NCBI GenBank assembly: GCA_017395425.1
Contig: JAFPUM010000038.1
Span: 1-64,000 of the forward strand
Length of the DNA: 64,000 nucleotides
Direction: 5' to 3'
Source of the DNA: Clostridia bacterium
GTDB lineage: Bacteria > Bacillota > Clostridia > Oscillospirales > Acutalibacteraceae
Shown: one piece after another, positions 16,809 to 25,367 of the stretch
How the letters are laid out: every line of letters begins with the position of its first letter
Numbering within the stretch: the stretch's first letter is position 1
The notes under the pieces: model-generated
Databases searched by the model: none
Told to the model about the DNA's origin: nothing
The model's input: only the letters and a program-made list of their open reading frames with translations
Translations under genes and position numbers: made by a program

Positions 16809-17000
16809 GGCGATCCATTCCTTTCTGTTGGTAAATCGAATGTCGGCGATAATTACTGCCGTCCCTACATGATTATTCTATCCCCATGATATGGCATCAT
16901 TATTGACGGTTTATATCTTGTTTGTAAACTTATGCGTAGGATTCTGTGAGTATCGTCAGGATTTTGTGAGATTCGACGAAATCTTTGTGATGAAAAACCA

Positions 17001-17039
17001 AAAAGCCCGTCTGCTTTTCATAGAAAAAAGCAAACGGGC
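17001..17039 (-). terminator. Terminator of the first CAP-domain gene
   Basis: On the minus strand GCCCGTTTGCTTTT pairs imperfectly with AAAAGCAGACGGGC, followed by TTTTT (complement of the A run at 17000-17004). It lies 45 bases past the stop of the CAP gene. Confidence 0.75.
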
Positions 17040-17083
17040 AAAGCAATCACATGGAAGAAACCGCTGCCAGACGAAAGGAATGC

Positions 17084-17962
17084 TCAGTCTAATCCGAGCA
17101 GCATCTTAATCAGATGCCACAGCCAGGCAAAGAATCCGGGACTCCCGGTCTCCTTTTCCACCGTGCTGCCGTCGTCATCGTCAGCCGAAGGATTGGCATT
17201 GGTGGGAAGCGGCGGAATATCATCGGTATCGGTAACAGACGTGGTTCCCTGCGAAGCCGTGGTAGTGGTAGTGGTAGCAGCGGCAGAGGTTTTGAGCGTC
17301 GGCATAGTGGTAGTTTTTTGGGTAGTGGTGATAGTGGTTTTTTTCGTGGTCGTGGTGGTTTTTTTGGTAGTGGTGGTAGTGGTTTTTTTCGTCGTCGTGG
17401 TAGTCGTCGTAGTCGTGGCTTTGGTAGTGCTCTCGGTTTCGGCAGGGGGTGTATCACCGTCCGCGAGAATCACGCTGCCGGACAGGGAATTGGAACCCGC
17501 AAACAACTGTACCCAATAATAATATCCCCCTGAATACACGACGCCCACACCGATGAAATTAAAATTCCCGCTGAGAATATTGGCGCGATGCCCTGAGGAA
17601 TTCATCCAGGAATCCATGACCGATTCCGGATTGGGCTGCCCGGCTGCAATGTTTTCGCCCGCCGCATAATAACCGATGCCGTACTCGTCAAACACGGTAA
17701 AGCAGCTTGAACCGTCAGGACGGGTATGATCGAATACCGATACGATTTCCTCCGCGCGCTGACTGGCTGCCCGGCTGAGAGCGCTGGAATATTTAAGATA
17801 ACCCAGACCTCTGTCGGCACGTTCCCGGTTGACCAATCCCGCCACCTGTTTGGCATAGCTTTCATTGGCGGCATAGACCTTAACCGGATTGTGTGTCGTC
17901 CCGCAAAGGAACGAAAACACCAATAGGCATATCAAAACAAATGATACTGTTTTCTTTTTCAT
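17084..17962 (-). CDS. Secreted CAP-domain (SCP/PR1-like) protein with Thr-rich linker
   Basis: A 292-residue secreted protein. It has a signal peptide (about 1-32), a bacterial CAP domain of the YkwD type (about 35-165) with the conserved SGHRANIL segment, then a long linker of Thr runs separated by Lys pairs (about 178-245). The last 17 residues are aromatic and hydrophobic and could be a membrane or wall anchor. AAGGAGG precedes the ATG. A paralogue lies directly upstream on the same strand. Function in bacteria is unclear; some family members are spore-coat or wall-associated. Confidence 0.88.
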   Translation of the reverse strand: MKKKTVSFVLICLLVFSFLCGTTHNPVKVYAANESYAKQVAGLVNRERADRGLGYLKYSSALSRAASQRAEEIVSVFDHTRPDGSSCFTVFDEYGIGYYAAGENIAAGQPNPESVMDSWMNSSGHRANILSGNFNFIGVGVVYSGGYYYWVQLFAGSNSLSGSVILADGDTPPAETESTTKATTTTTTTTTKKTTTTTTKKTTTTTKKTTITTTQKTTTMPTLKTSAAATTTTTTASQGTTSVTDTDDIPPLPTNANPSADDDDGSTVEKETGSPGFFAWLWHLIKMLLGLD

Positions 17963-18161
17963 AAAAGAAAAACCTCCTTAACGGAAATAGATAAGAGAGC
18001 AAATGCCATTTGCTGTATTGTGATTGTGAGAAATTTTATCAAAAAAGCAAAAAACAGCAATTCTCTCAATTCTTTATAGTTATCATACCACTTTTTATTC
18101 AAAACGTCAATATTTTTTATCTGTTTTTTTATATCTTTTCATACTTTTTATTTTTATCAAT

Positions 18162-18206
18162 AAAAAAAGAACGGTCTCAACCACCGCACCGGCAGTCTGA
18201 CCGTTC
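18162..18206 (-). terminator. Terminator of the second CAP-domain gene
   Basis: The arms GAACGGTC (18169-18176) and GACCGTTC (18199-18206) form a stem. On the minus strand the stem is followed by seven T (complement of 18162-18168). Confidence 0.85.
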
Positions 18207-18243
18207 TTCTGAAATCAGATTAAGGATGATCCTTCAGGCAAAC

Positions 18244-19029
18244 TTAGTTGCAGGAATCGTTCTTACGCAACAGCTTTTCCCGGAGCAGATTCACAAGGAG
18301 CTGAATACGATCTTTCCGATCATGCCCACACCCGTCGGCATCTTCGCTGCACAGCGTTTCTCCCGTGATCCGAGAAGGGTGCGACGCAGAAGCAGTCTCC
18401 GTTTCCTCCTGTCCATCAGAACCGGGAGTGGCAGTGGAAACAGTGCTCACCGGCACAGTAGTGGTCATAGAAGGCGCCGTAGTCGACGCGTCGGCAGTGG
18501 TGGAAGCCGTAGTGACAATCTCTCCGCTCAGATCATCCGACGCCGCAAAAAACTGGGTCCAGTAATAGGTACCGTTTTGGTAAAAGACACCCACACCGAT
18601 GTACGCAAAATCCTTGCCCAGAATATTGGCGCGGTGTCCCGCCGAATTCATCCACGCTTCCATAACCTCATCTGCGGACCGCTGCCCATAGGCAATATTT
18701 TCACCTGCCGTCCGATAGGAAATCCCGGCTTGACTGATGGCTGTAAAACAACTGGTGCCGTCAGGACGGGTGTGAGAAAACAGTGAAGGAAGTTCTCTTG
18801 CCCGCACGAGCGCTGCCTCACTCAGCCGTTCGGAATAGCGCAGGGGTGAAAGACCGTTGGCGGCACGCGCCTGATTGACCAGCGCTGCCACGCGCTGCGC
18901 GCTGTCCGCCTCGGCAGTACTGCTGTAACCTGCCGCCGCGCAGGACTGCCATCCCGCGCTGATCGGTGAAGCGGCTGCTGTAATGACCAATGCTATTGCC
19001 AGAAATAAGGCACTATATTTTCGTTTCAT
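18244..19029 (-). CDS. Secreted CAP-domain protein, paralogue
   Basis: A 261-residue secreted CAP-domain protein, clearly paralogous to its downstream neighbour. The signal peptide ends near residue 25, followed by the CAP domain (about 40-180) with FSHTRPDGTSCF, AGENIAYGQ and SGHRANILGKDF. A short Thr/Ser-rich linker and a charged, Cys-containing tail rich in Lys/Arg follow. The long frame starts earlier, but AGGAGG lies 9 bases before this ATG. It has its own terminator, so it is probably transcribed separately from the neighbour. It diverges from a lipoprotein gene. Confidence 0.86.
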   Translation of the reverse strand: MKRKYSALFLAIALVITAAASPISAGWQSCAAAGYSSTAEADSAQRVAALVNQARAANGLSPLRYSERLSEAALVRARELPSLFSHTRPDGTSCFTAISQAGISYRTAGENIAYGQRSADEVMEAWMNSAGHRANILGKDFAYIGVGVFYQNGTYYWTQFFAASDDLSGEIVTTASTTADASTTAPSMTTTVPVSTVSTATPGSDGQEETETASASHPSRITGETLCSEDADGCGHDRKDRIQLLVNLLREKLLRKNDSCN

Positions 19030-19260
19030 ATGCATTAACCTCCTGCAAGAATATTTCATACGGGGTATTATCTTCCCGTGACAAAAGGATAACATATTTT
19101 TATTCATTTAGTCAACACACAATTTCTTCCAATCGACCATAAATTTCTTTTTTGATATTATCATCGCGGCTGTTTCCGTGTTTCTCACAAAACGGTTGCC
19201 GAAAAAAAAGAAAAAATAGGAAATCATCCCAAAAAAAATCAAAAAAATTTGACAATTGGA

Positions 19261-19289
19261 TTGAATTCACGATAAATATAGTGTATAAT
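19261..19289 (+). promoter_or_regulatory. Sigma-A promoter of the 19377 lipoprotein gene
   Basis: TTGAAT (19261-19266), a 17-bp spacer and a perfect TATAAT (19284-19289). An overlapping TTGACA at 19249 has no properly spaced -10. Confidence 0.75.
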
Positions 19290-19376
19290 GGCATTGATAT
19301 CGTGTGCGAAACGGCAAAGCGTCAGCCGTTGATGCAGAGTTACGATACGGGAATTTTTAGGAAGGTGTCGTGTAAA

Positions 19377-20306
19377 ATGGTTAAAATGGTAAAACTGAAA
19401 AAAATGCTGTGTATGATTCTCGCCGGAGGGCTGCTTTGTACGGTCGTGCTGGGTGCTTCCGGCTGCGGCGATAAAGGCACCGGCGGTTCAGACGATCCGA
19501 TTGTCGGCGGAGGCATCAAGTATCAGGAGATTTTCGATGCCATCAAGGATATGGATGTGTCTTCCTCCGGCTCTTCGAAAAGAATTCTTCAGACTGACTA
19601 CGTAATAAAAGACTGGCTCAAAGACAACACATCTATTGTGAGCACCAGCGACGTCACAGACGTCGGCGCGGAACTGGCACGTTACGTTGCCGAAATGACA
19701 GACGACGAAAAAGCTGCTTTTGGCGAAAAGTGTCAGGCGATTGTTGACGCGGAAGAAAAAGTCGGTTCTTATCCCGATTCGGAACGTATGAAGGCATGGG
19801 GTATAGAAGATAAACAATATGAAGATAAAGATATCGGCATTTGCTTTGCCTTTACGAATGCGCTGGCGGAAGGTTTGGAAAGCGAAAATATCAAACCCGC
19901 CGTCAATTTCCCCTTTATTGAAGCGGAAGAGCCGTCTGCCACCGTCTTTGACCGCGCTACCTTCCTGGATCTGATTTTCAGTATGTCCCGCATTGAGTTC
20001 GCCGCTGCCGGCTCGACTTACAGCATGGATCTGGATACGGCAGATTTTATGCAGTTCGTGATTGACAACAAGGGCGCCAAAGATACCAAAGAGGGTGTGG
20101 AAGCCTGCTATGCTATGCTCAGTCCCAGCAATAAGCTGACGTTTGACTGGTATTTCCCGACCATCATTGAGAATGTGGATACTCTTGCCGCTGATCCGGA
20201 TATCATTACCGCTATGGGAAAAAGCGTGACGGTTGATAAATTCAAGAAAAAGGATCTCAACAAACTGGTGAAGATCATCAGTGAGGTTTCCGGCGTAAGC
20301 TATTGA
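19377..20306 (+). CDS. Lipoprotein, unknown function
   Basis: A 309-residue lipoprotein with lipobox LGASGC near residue 26, followed by a Gly/Asp spacer and a helical, acidic soluble domain. No family is recognised. The frame is open 75 codons further upstream, but that part lies over the promoter and has no signal peptide. AGGAAGG lies 11 bases before this ATG. It has its own promoter and terminator, so it is a single-gene unit. Confidence 0.75.
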   Translation: MVKMVKLKKMLCMILAGGLLCTVVLGASGCGDKGTGGSDDPIVGGGIKYQEIFDAIKDMDVSSSGSSKRILQTDYVIKDWLKDNTSIVSTSDVTDVGAELARYVAEMTDDEKAAFGEKCQAIVDAEEKVGSYPDSERMKAWGIEDKQYEDKDIGICFAFTNALAEGLESENIKPAVNFPFIEAEEPSATVFDRATFLDLIFSMSRIEFAAAGSTYSMDLDTADFMQFVIDNKGAKDTKEGVEACYAMLSPSNKLTFDWYFPTIIENVDTLAADPDIITAMGKSVTVDKFKKKDLNKLVKIISEVSGVSY

Positions 20307-20355
20307 ACCATTACTATGAATATTTTGCGACGGAATCGGTCGTAACGCATTGCAC

Positions 20356-20404
20356 TGACCCCAAAGGACTCGGACTGATGAACCCGGCTCCTTGGGGTCA
20401 TTTT
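20356..20404 (+). terminator. Terminator after the 19377 lipoprotein gene
   Basis: TGACCCCAAAGGA (20356-20368) pairs with TCCTTGGGGTCA (20389-20400), followed by TTTT. A nested CGG/CCG pair closes the loop further. Confidence 0.85.
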
Positions 20405-20422
20405 AACAGGAGGTTGTTTTAG

Positions 20423-21433
20423 ATGAAAGAAAAATGGGCTGCATTCAAAACATTTTTGGGACGTCTTCTGCTTTGCCTGCTGATTCTGGCAGCGGTGGTG
20501 GTAATCGGCGCAAGATGCTATTTCCGTTTCCCTGTACAGGAATACTATCAGCTCTCGGAAAAAGCATTTAAAATTCCCGACTGCAACGAGGAATTTGTGG
20601 CGCAGGGTATCGCTTATGACGACAAGACTGACTGCTTTTTTGTCACCGGCTATATGACCGACGGTTCGGCTTCCCCGATCTATGTGGTAAGCCGCCGCAG
20701 CGGAGAGGCAAAACGCACCCGTATGCTGGGCACCGACGGTCAGCCCTTTGCCTGCCATGCGGGCGGACTGAGCGTAACGGAGCAGTATGTCTACATCGCG
20801 GGAGGCGCTGACGGATGTCTGTATGTCTATGACCGTGCCGCTGTTCTTTCGGCAGAGACGGATGAGACCATTCCCTGCCTCGGAACGTTCCGCACTGCCT
20901 TGGGTGACGGCACCGATATTGGAGTTGCCTTTACCACCATTCACGACGGCAAACTGTATGTCGGCGAATTTTACCGCGAGCAGAATTATCCTACGGCAAA
21001 AAGCCATAAACTGACGACATCCGCCGGTGATTATAATCAGGCACTGGCAGTCGCTTACGAATTCTCCGACGCGGAAGACGCGGTTTTTGGCCTGTCGCCG
21101 CAGCCGGTTGTCGCTTATTCGCTGCCGGACTTGGTACAGGGAATGTGTTTTGCCAACCGGAGTATTTATCTTTCCACCTCCTACGGTCTGGCGTTTTCGC
21201 AGATTCTCATCTATGACGAAGGCAAGCTCACCCCCAACGGGGAAATCGCTGGTCTGCCGCTGTATGAACTGGATTCCGCCACGCTTACGAAAAGTCAGAA
21301 GCTGCCGCCCATGTCGGAGGAAATCGAGTTTCTGCCAAGTGAAGGAAAACTATTTACGATGTGTGAATCCGCTTCCAATAAGTACATCTTCGGCAAGCTG
21401 ACCGGCGGTGAATGGTGTTACGCAACAAAATAG
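20423..21433 (+). CDS. Membrane-anchored beta-propeller-like protein, unknown function
   Basis: A 336-residue protein with one N-terminal transmembrane helix (about 12-33) and a large extracytoplasmic domain of repeated beta-strand blades (for example QGIAYDDKTDCFFVTGY, GGLSVTEQYVYIAGG and QGMCFANRSIYLSTSYG). The pattern suggests a six- or seven-bladed propeller. AGGAGG lies 9 bases before the ATG. There are no catalytic motifs. It may be cotranscribed with the YigZ gene 33 bases downstream. Confidence 0.7.
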   Translation: MKEKWAAFKTFLGRLLLCLLILAAVVVIGARCYFRFPVQEYYQLSEKAFKIPDCNEEFVAQGIAYDDKTDCFFVTGYMTDGSASPIYVVSRRSGEAKRTRMLGTDGQPFACHAGGLSVTEQYVYIAGGADGCLYVYDRAAVLSAETDETIPCLGTFRTALGDGTDIGVAFTTIHDGKLYVGEFYREQNYPTAKSHKLTTSAGDYNQALAVAYEFSDAEDAVFGLSPQPVVAYSLPDLVQGMCFANRSIYLSTSYGLAFSQILIYDEGKLTPNGEIAGLPLYELDSATLTKSQKLPPMSEEIEFLPSEGKLFTMCESASNKYIFGKLTGGEWCYATK

Positions 21434-21466
21434 TACATCAAGTTTCAATCGAAGGGTGGTAAACCT

Positions 21467-22123
21467 TTGCAGGAATACAAAACGCCCGCATCCGCCGGGC
21501 AGGATGAATTCACGGAAAAACGGTCGCGCTTCATCGGGTATGTATGTCCGGTCAGCAGCGAACAGGAAGCGCTGGACTTTATCGCGTCTATCAAGTCGCG
21601 CCATTGGGACGCCAGACACAACGTCTACGCCTATCGGCTGCGGGACGGCGGCATTACCCGCTATTCCGATGACGGTGAACCGTCCGGCACAGCGGGAATG
21701 CCGGTACTCAATGTCATTCAGAAAAATGATCTTACCGACTGCGCGATCGTTGTCACCCGTTATTTCGGCGGTATTCTGCTGGGCGGCGGCGGATTGGTGC
21801 GTGCTTACAGCCATGCCGCCGCCATCGGCATTACTGCCGCCGGTATCGCCGTAATGCGGCTCTGTATCGATTGCTCGCTGCTCTGCGATTACAATCAGTA
21901 CGGTAAACTGCAATCGCTGATTCCCGCTTGCGGCGGAAAAGTGATCCGATCCGATTTCGGCGCGGCAGTAACAATGGATTTTGTAATCACGCAGGAGGCG
22001 CTGGATAGTTTCACCGTCAAACTGGCAGATGCCACGGGAGGCAGTGTCACTGTCTCCATCGGCGGCAAACGATTTATCAGGATGAATGAGGATGACGTCG
22101 GAATCGTTCCGCATTCACAGTAA
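21467..22123 (+). CDS. yigZ: YigZ/IMPACT family protein
   Basis: A 218-residue cytosolic protein of the UPF0029/IMPACT family. The N-terminal domain has the signature KRSRFIGYVCPV, ASIKSRHWDARHNVYAYRL, DDGEPSGTAG and TRYFGGILLGGGGLVRAY. The C-terminal domain is ferredoxin-like. The exact role is unresolved; YigZ is linked to translation or proline peptide handling. The start is a TTG with GAAGGGTGG 6 bases ahead, following the propeller gene closely. Confidence 0.92.
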   Translation: MQEYKTPASAGQDEFTEKRSRFIGYVCPVSSEQEALDFIASIKSRHWDARHNVYAYRLRDGGITRYSDDGEPSGTAGMPVLNVIQKNDLTDCAIVVTRYFGGILLGGGGLVRAYSHAAAIGITAAGIAVMRLCIDCSLLCDYNQYGKLQSLIPACGGKVIRSDFGAAVTMDFVITQEALDSFTVKLADATGGSVTVSIGGKRFIRMNEDDVGIVPHSQ

Positions 22124-22150
22124 TTTCAAACATTCCTTTGCCATATTCTC

Positions 22151-22179
22151 TTGAACTTTTGGGAAATTCGGAGTAAAAT
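22151..22179 (+). promoter_or_regulatory. Sigma-A-type promoter before the 22264 gene
   Basis: TTGAAC (22151-22156), 17 bp, TAAAAT (22174-22179). The leader downstream contains a hairpin. Confidence 0.5.
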
Positions 22180-22197
22180 AGAGGGAAATGACGATGA

Positions 22198-22241
22198 CTT
22201 CGTGATACTGCCTTTGCTCCGAATGCGGGTACATCACGAAG
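22198..22241 (+). promoter_or_regulatory. Leader hairpin just upstream of a ribosome binding site
   Basis: CTTCGTGAT (22198-22206) pairs perfectly with ATCACGAAG (22233-22241), enclosing a 26-base loop. The GGAGGAG ribosome site of the next gene begins about 7 bases after the stem. There is no T run, so this is a leader structure rather than a terminator. Confidence 0.45.
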
Positions 22242-22263
22242 CAACCCGGAGGAGCGAGAAAAT

Positions 22264-22788
22264 TTGTCGGAACAAGTGACCATTAACGAGGAATACAGCC
22301 GGATATCGGAACTGTTTTTTGCTGTGTGGAACGGCAATCCTCCTATCAACTATGTCTGGGTGGATTTTGAAAACGGACAGGTTTTATGCGGACAGCATGA
22401 CACCGTGTGCGATCTGGCAGGCGAACGACGCAGTATTCGGACGCAAGGGGGCAGATTTGTCGAATTGATCTCCTATGATGAGAATGGAGAAGCCATTCGC
22501 AATTTTGACAATTGCTGTTTTGAGGAAAATCCCCCGTTTCAGAAGGTCAGCCGCGCCGATCTGATCAGATTTCTCGGCGTACTTCAGACGATCGAGATAC
22601 TGAGCTGGCGCAACAACATGCCTTCCAAACGCGAGGGCATCAGCTGGCGCGTGGATATCTATTCCAAAAACAACAGCGAAAAACACTCCAAAGGACAGGC
22701 GCGTTTCCCGAAAGAATGGACAGATTTCGGCAAGGCGGTCAGTGAGCTGCTGCAAGCTGTGGATAATCCTTCGTCCATGACATCCTAA
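22264..22788 (+). CDS. Conserved-looking hypothetical protein
   Basis: A 174-residue cytosolic protein without signal peptide or membrane helix. It starts at a TTG with GGAGGAG about 11 bases upstream. Composition is balanced, with an aromatic N-terminal half and a basic segment near residues 120-150. No family or catalytic motif is recognised. It has its own promoter and a leader hairpin and is followed 32 bases later by the L,D-transpeptidase gene, with which it may share a transcript. Confidence 0.65.
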   Translation: MSEQVTINEEYSRISELFFAVWNGNPPINYVWVDFENGQVLCGQHDTVCDLAGERRSIRTQGGRFVELISYDENGEAIRNFDNCCFEENPPFQKVSRADLIRFLGVLQTIEILSWRNNMPSKREGISWRVDIYSKNNSEKHSKGQARFPKEWTDFGKAVSELLQAVDNPSSMTS

Positions 22789-22820
22789 AAGGCGCCATTT
22801 CACTGAGAGGGGACGATCAG

Positions 22821-23993
22821 ATGACCCGAAAAAACAAGAGCGTCGTCAATCCGTTTGACATCATCAATGAAGAACTGAACGGCAAAACCACTGTCGTCAC
22901 CGCACCGTCCGTAAAATCAACCAGTCCTCCGTCTGCTGCATCCGAGGAATCCGTTTCTCAGAAGGCTTCACCTGCTGCGCAGTCAGAAAAGAAGGAATCT
23001 CCACAGAAAGCTTCTGCCACAGACACCAAAAACAAAATAGACAAGCCTGCACAAACCGTTTCCGCAGCAAACCCGAACAGTACCAGCCCTTCGGAAAACA
23101 CGGGAGGCTCCTTGCCCGCCAACATTTTAAAGGGCATCCTGATTGTGCTGCTTGCGTTGGTGCTTGCCTGGATCATCTTCATGCCAAGCGGCAGTTTGTT
23201 TGAACTCAAGGATCATATGCTGCACAGCATTTCCGAGCAGGCATCTAACCTCAGATTCCATCAGAATACGGCGCCATCCACCACTTCTGCTATTGCCACA
23301 ACCGCCACAAAAACGACAACGCCCGGAACATCTCAGGCAACTTCCACTACCACCGCAACCACCGCAACCACCGCAACCACCACAACTACCACAACTACTG
23401 CCGCAACCACTACTACCATTGCTACTACAAAGCTCACTACGACTGCCGCTGCCGTTACCACAACCACCACCGCCGCGCAGGAGGATCCTGCCTTTGGCAA
23501 CGAACAGGGCGCTATTTACGTTTATCTGAAGAGCCAGACGGTAGTGGTTTATAAAACTGACGGCACAGTGCGCAAAGCCTTTACCTGTTCGTCAGGCAAA
23601 GCCGCTACCCCTACCAAGACCGGAGATTACTCGATCCGCAGCAAATATCGATGGCGGCTGATGATCGGCAATTGCTATACGCAATATGCCTCGTCTTTCA
23701 GCAGCGGTTATCTCTTCCACTCTATTCCCTACAACCGCCGCAACGCTGCCACTATGTCCGACGCTTCCTATGACAAGCTCGGCACACCTGCTTCATCTGG
23801 CTGTATCCGGCTTTGCTTCCGCGATTCCAAGTGGATTTATGATAATTGCCCCATCGGAACCTTTGTGCGAGTGATAGATGAAGAAGCACCGGCGGGCATC
23901 GTTCCGCTGCCAATTCCGCCCCGCAATACCGACGCGGCTTACAGCGGCTGGGATCCTACGGATACCGCTCCCAATAATCCTTATAATCAATAA
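22821..23993 (+). CDS. Membrane-anchored L,D-transpeptidase (YkuD) with Thr-rich linker
   Basis: A 390-residue peptidoglycan cross-linking enzyme. A Ser/Pro/Lys-rich cytosolic N-terminus (1-95) is followed by a transmembrane helix (about 97-118), a stretch of Thr/Ala repeats (about 145-225) that spans the wall, and a YkuD domain (about 230-352). The catalytic motif is present: HSIPY and the Cys signature SSGCIRL. The family forms 3-3 cross-links by Cys chemistry. GAGAGGGGA precedes the ATG. The linker DNA is a run of ACC/ACT/GCA codons and is likely to vary in length. Confidence 0.92.
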   Translation: MTRKNKSVVNPFDIINEELNGKTTVVTAPSVKSTSPPSAASEESVSQKASPAAQSEKKESPQKASATDTKNKIDKPAQTVSAANPNSTSPSENTGGSLPANILKGILIVLLALVLAWIIFMPSGSLFELKDHMLHSISEQASNLRFHQNTAPSTTSAIATTATKTTTPGTSQATSTTTATTATTATTTTTTTTAATTTTIATTKLTTTAAAVTTTTTAAQEDPAFGNEQGAIYVYLKSQTVVVYKTDGTVRKAFTCSSGKAATPTKTGDYSIRSKYRWRLMIGNCYTQYASSFSSGYLFHSIPYNRRNAATMSDASYDKLGTPASSGCIRLCFRDSKWIYDNCPIGTFVRVIDEEAPAGIVPLPIPPRNTDAAYSGWDPTDTAPNNPYNQ

Positions 23994-24008
23994 TATTTTG
24001 TCATGATA

Positions 24009-24045
24009 AAAACGGAGCCTTGCAGTATGGCAAAGCCCCGTTTTT
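24009..24045. terminator. Bidirectional terminator between convergent genes
   Basis: The A-rich arm AAAACGGAGCCTTGC and the T-rich arm GGCAAAGCCCCGTTTTT form an imperfect hairpin. It sits between the L,D-transpeptidase gene (plus) and the anti-sigma gene (minus). Confidence 0.75.
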
Positions 24046-24054
24046 ATTGTGGGT

Positions 24055-24588
24055 TCAATCTTCATCCGGCAAAAGCATGACACACCTGCCGCCCGCCAGA
24101 ATGGTTTCGGTCAGTTCTGTCATAAATTCTTCCTCAACGTCATCCGATGGCAGGGAGGATTCTTTTTTTTCAATGCTGTCTTCTGCCATCCAATTGGATT
24201 CGTCAGCAAAATAATCGTATCCTTCGGCGGTATCGCCGTTCTCATACATCTCATAAACGGCTTCTTCCGCTTTTTCGGCTGCCGCCATGTCTGTCATCCG
24301 ACCGCTCGTCAGACTCACAACAGCTGCGCCGCCGACTGTGAGCAGCACCGTACAAGCTGCTGCCGCAAGGATTCTTTTGCCCATCGAATGACGACGTGCC
24401 TCACCGCTTGCGGCACTTTGAAAAAACACATCATAAGGCTCTGCCGGTTCCTGTTTTTGAATCGCGGCTGCCAGACGGTCAAAGGACGGCACTGCCACGG
24501 TTTGTGCCGCACACCGCATTTCATCGTAAAGCGACTGTTCAAATTGTCTGTCCTTTTTCCGCAAAATTGCGTCGCCCCCTTTTTTCAT
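24055..24588 (-). CDS. Putative anti-sigma factor of the adjacent ECF sigma factor
   Basis: A 177-residue membrane protein. The cytosolic N-terminal region (1-70) has the pattern of a sigma-binding domain and is followed by a transmembrane helix (about 74-95) and an acidic extracytoplasmic tail. The ATG overlaps the sigma-factor stop (ATGA), the usual sigma/anti-sigma layout. No zinc-type HxxxCxxC motif is seen. The assignment rests mainly on context and topology. Confidence 0.7.
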   Translation of the reverse strand: MKKGGDAILRKKDRQFEQSLYDEMRCAAQTVAVPSFDRLAAAIQKQEPAEPYDVFFQSAASGEARRHSMGKRILAAAACTVLLTVGGAAVVSLTSGRMTDMAAAEKAEEAVYEMYENGDTAEGYDYFADESNWMAEDSIEKKESSLPSDDVEEEFMTELTETILAGGRCVMLLPDED

Positions 24589-25133
24589 TGACATCCTATA
24601 TCGTCTCCCAACCATTCCCGCAGCTTTTTCAATCCCTGGGCGTGCCGCCATTTGACGGTACCGAGCGGTTTATCCAGAATATCCGCCACTTCCCGCAGCG
24701 TAAGTCCCGAAAGCGCGTGAAGCGATATAATCTGTCGTTCTTCGGCGGGAAGCCGTTCCATCGCCTGCGCGATAACCTGTGCATTCAGGGCTCGTTCCTC
24801 CGCGTCATCCGGCGCGGGCAAGTCATCTGTGAGAGCAATTTCCGTCGCGTGATTTCCGTTTTTCTGAAAATAGGTCAGAGTCAGCCGTCGCGCAATCTGA
24901 TAGACCCACGATTTGCCATATCCTGCCGGTACAAATCCGGACGCGTATTGATACGCCCGGATGAAAGTATCCTGTGCCAGATCCTCCGCGACCTGTGTAT
25001 TGCCTACGGTGGAGAGAAGAAAGACAAAGATTTCGCGGTACATGGCGTTGTATAAAATTTCCAGCGCGTGCATATCGCCGCCTGCCATCGCCACGATTAA
25101 TTTGTCTGCCGTCTGTTGATCCAACGTCCCCAT
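24585..25133 (-). CDS. ECF-type RNA polymerase sigma factor
   Basis: A 182-residue sigma-70 family factor with region 2 (about 25-95, including AEDLAQDTFIRAY) and region 4 (about 125-175, helix-turn-helix LTLREVADILDKPLGTVKWR). It lacks regions 1 and 3, as in ECF sigmas. AGGAGGGAAGG lies before the ATG. It is coupled to a membrane anti-sigma candidate. A GGAACC element upstream on the minus strand resembles an ECF -35, but no convincing -10 follows. Confidence 0.93.
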   Translation of the reverse strand: MGTLDQQTADKLIVAMAGGDMHALEILYNAMYREIFVFLLSTVGNTQVAEDLAQDTFIRAYQYASGFVPAGYGKSWVYQIARRLTLTYFQKNGNHATEIALTDDLPAPDDAEERALNAQVIAQAMERLPAEERQIISLHALSGLTLREVADILDKPLGTVKWRHAQGLKKLREWLGDDIGCQ

Positions 25134-25285
25134 GAATCCCTTCCCTCCTGTCTGTTATAACCTTTTTTATGCCGATTTGGTTGGGTTCCTTCAAAAAAAC
25201 AGATATTTTTTCATTTTCCCTGTTCTGAACCCATCATTATAGTCGTATTATACATCATACAAATGAAATTTACAACTATGATTGA

Positions 25286-25333
25286 CAAAAAATACCGCCT
25301 TTCGGCACGGTAGTTTCCGCGCCAAAGGCGGTA
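25286..25333 (-). terminator. Terminator of the DUF4179-like anti-sigma gene
   Basis: TACCGCCTTT (25293-25302) pairs perfectly with AAAGGCGGTA (25324-25333), with extra pairing inside. On the minus strand it is followed by a T-rich run (complement of 25286-25292). Confidence 0.8.
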
Positions 25334-25367
25334 TGATGGAAGGAATTACCATGATAGGATACACCGA

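Noticed and set aside
16396-16818. 140-codon minus-strand frame overlapping the small hypothetical gene
   Set aside because: Arg/Cys/Ser-rich translation without family character; it overlaps the alarmone synthetase start and is a shadow frame.
17114-17533. Gly/Ser/Val-rich plus-strand frames over the CAP gene linker
   Set aside because: They are antisense readings of the Thr-codon repeats.
25133-25200. ECF autoregulated promoter (GGAACC -35) before the first sigma gene
   Set aside because: A -35-like GGAACC is present on the minus strand, but no matching CGTC-like -10 at the right distance was found.
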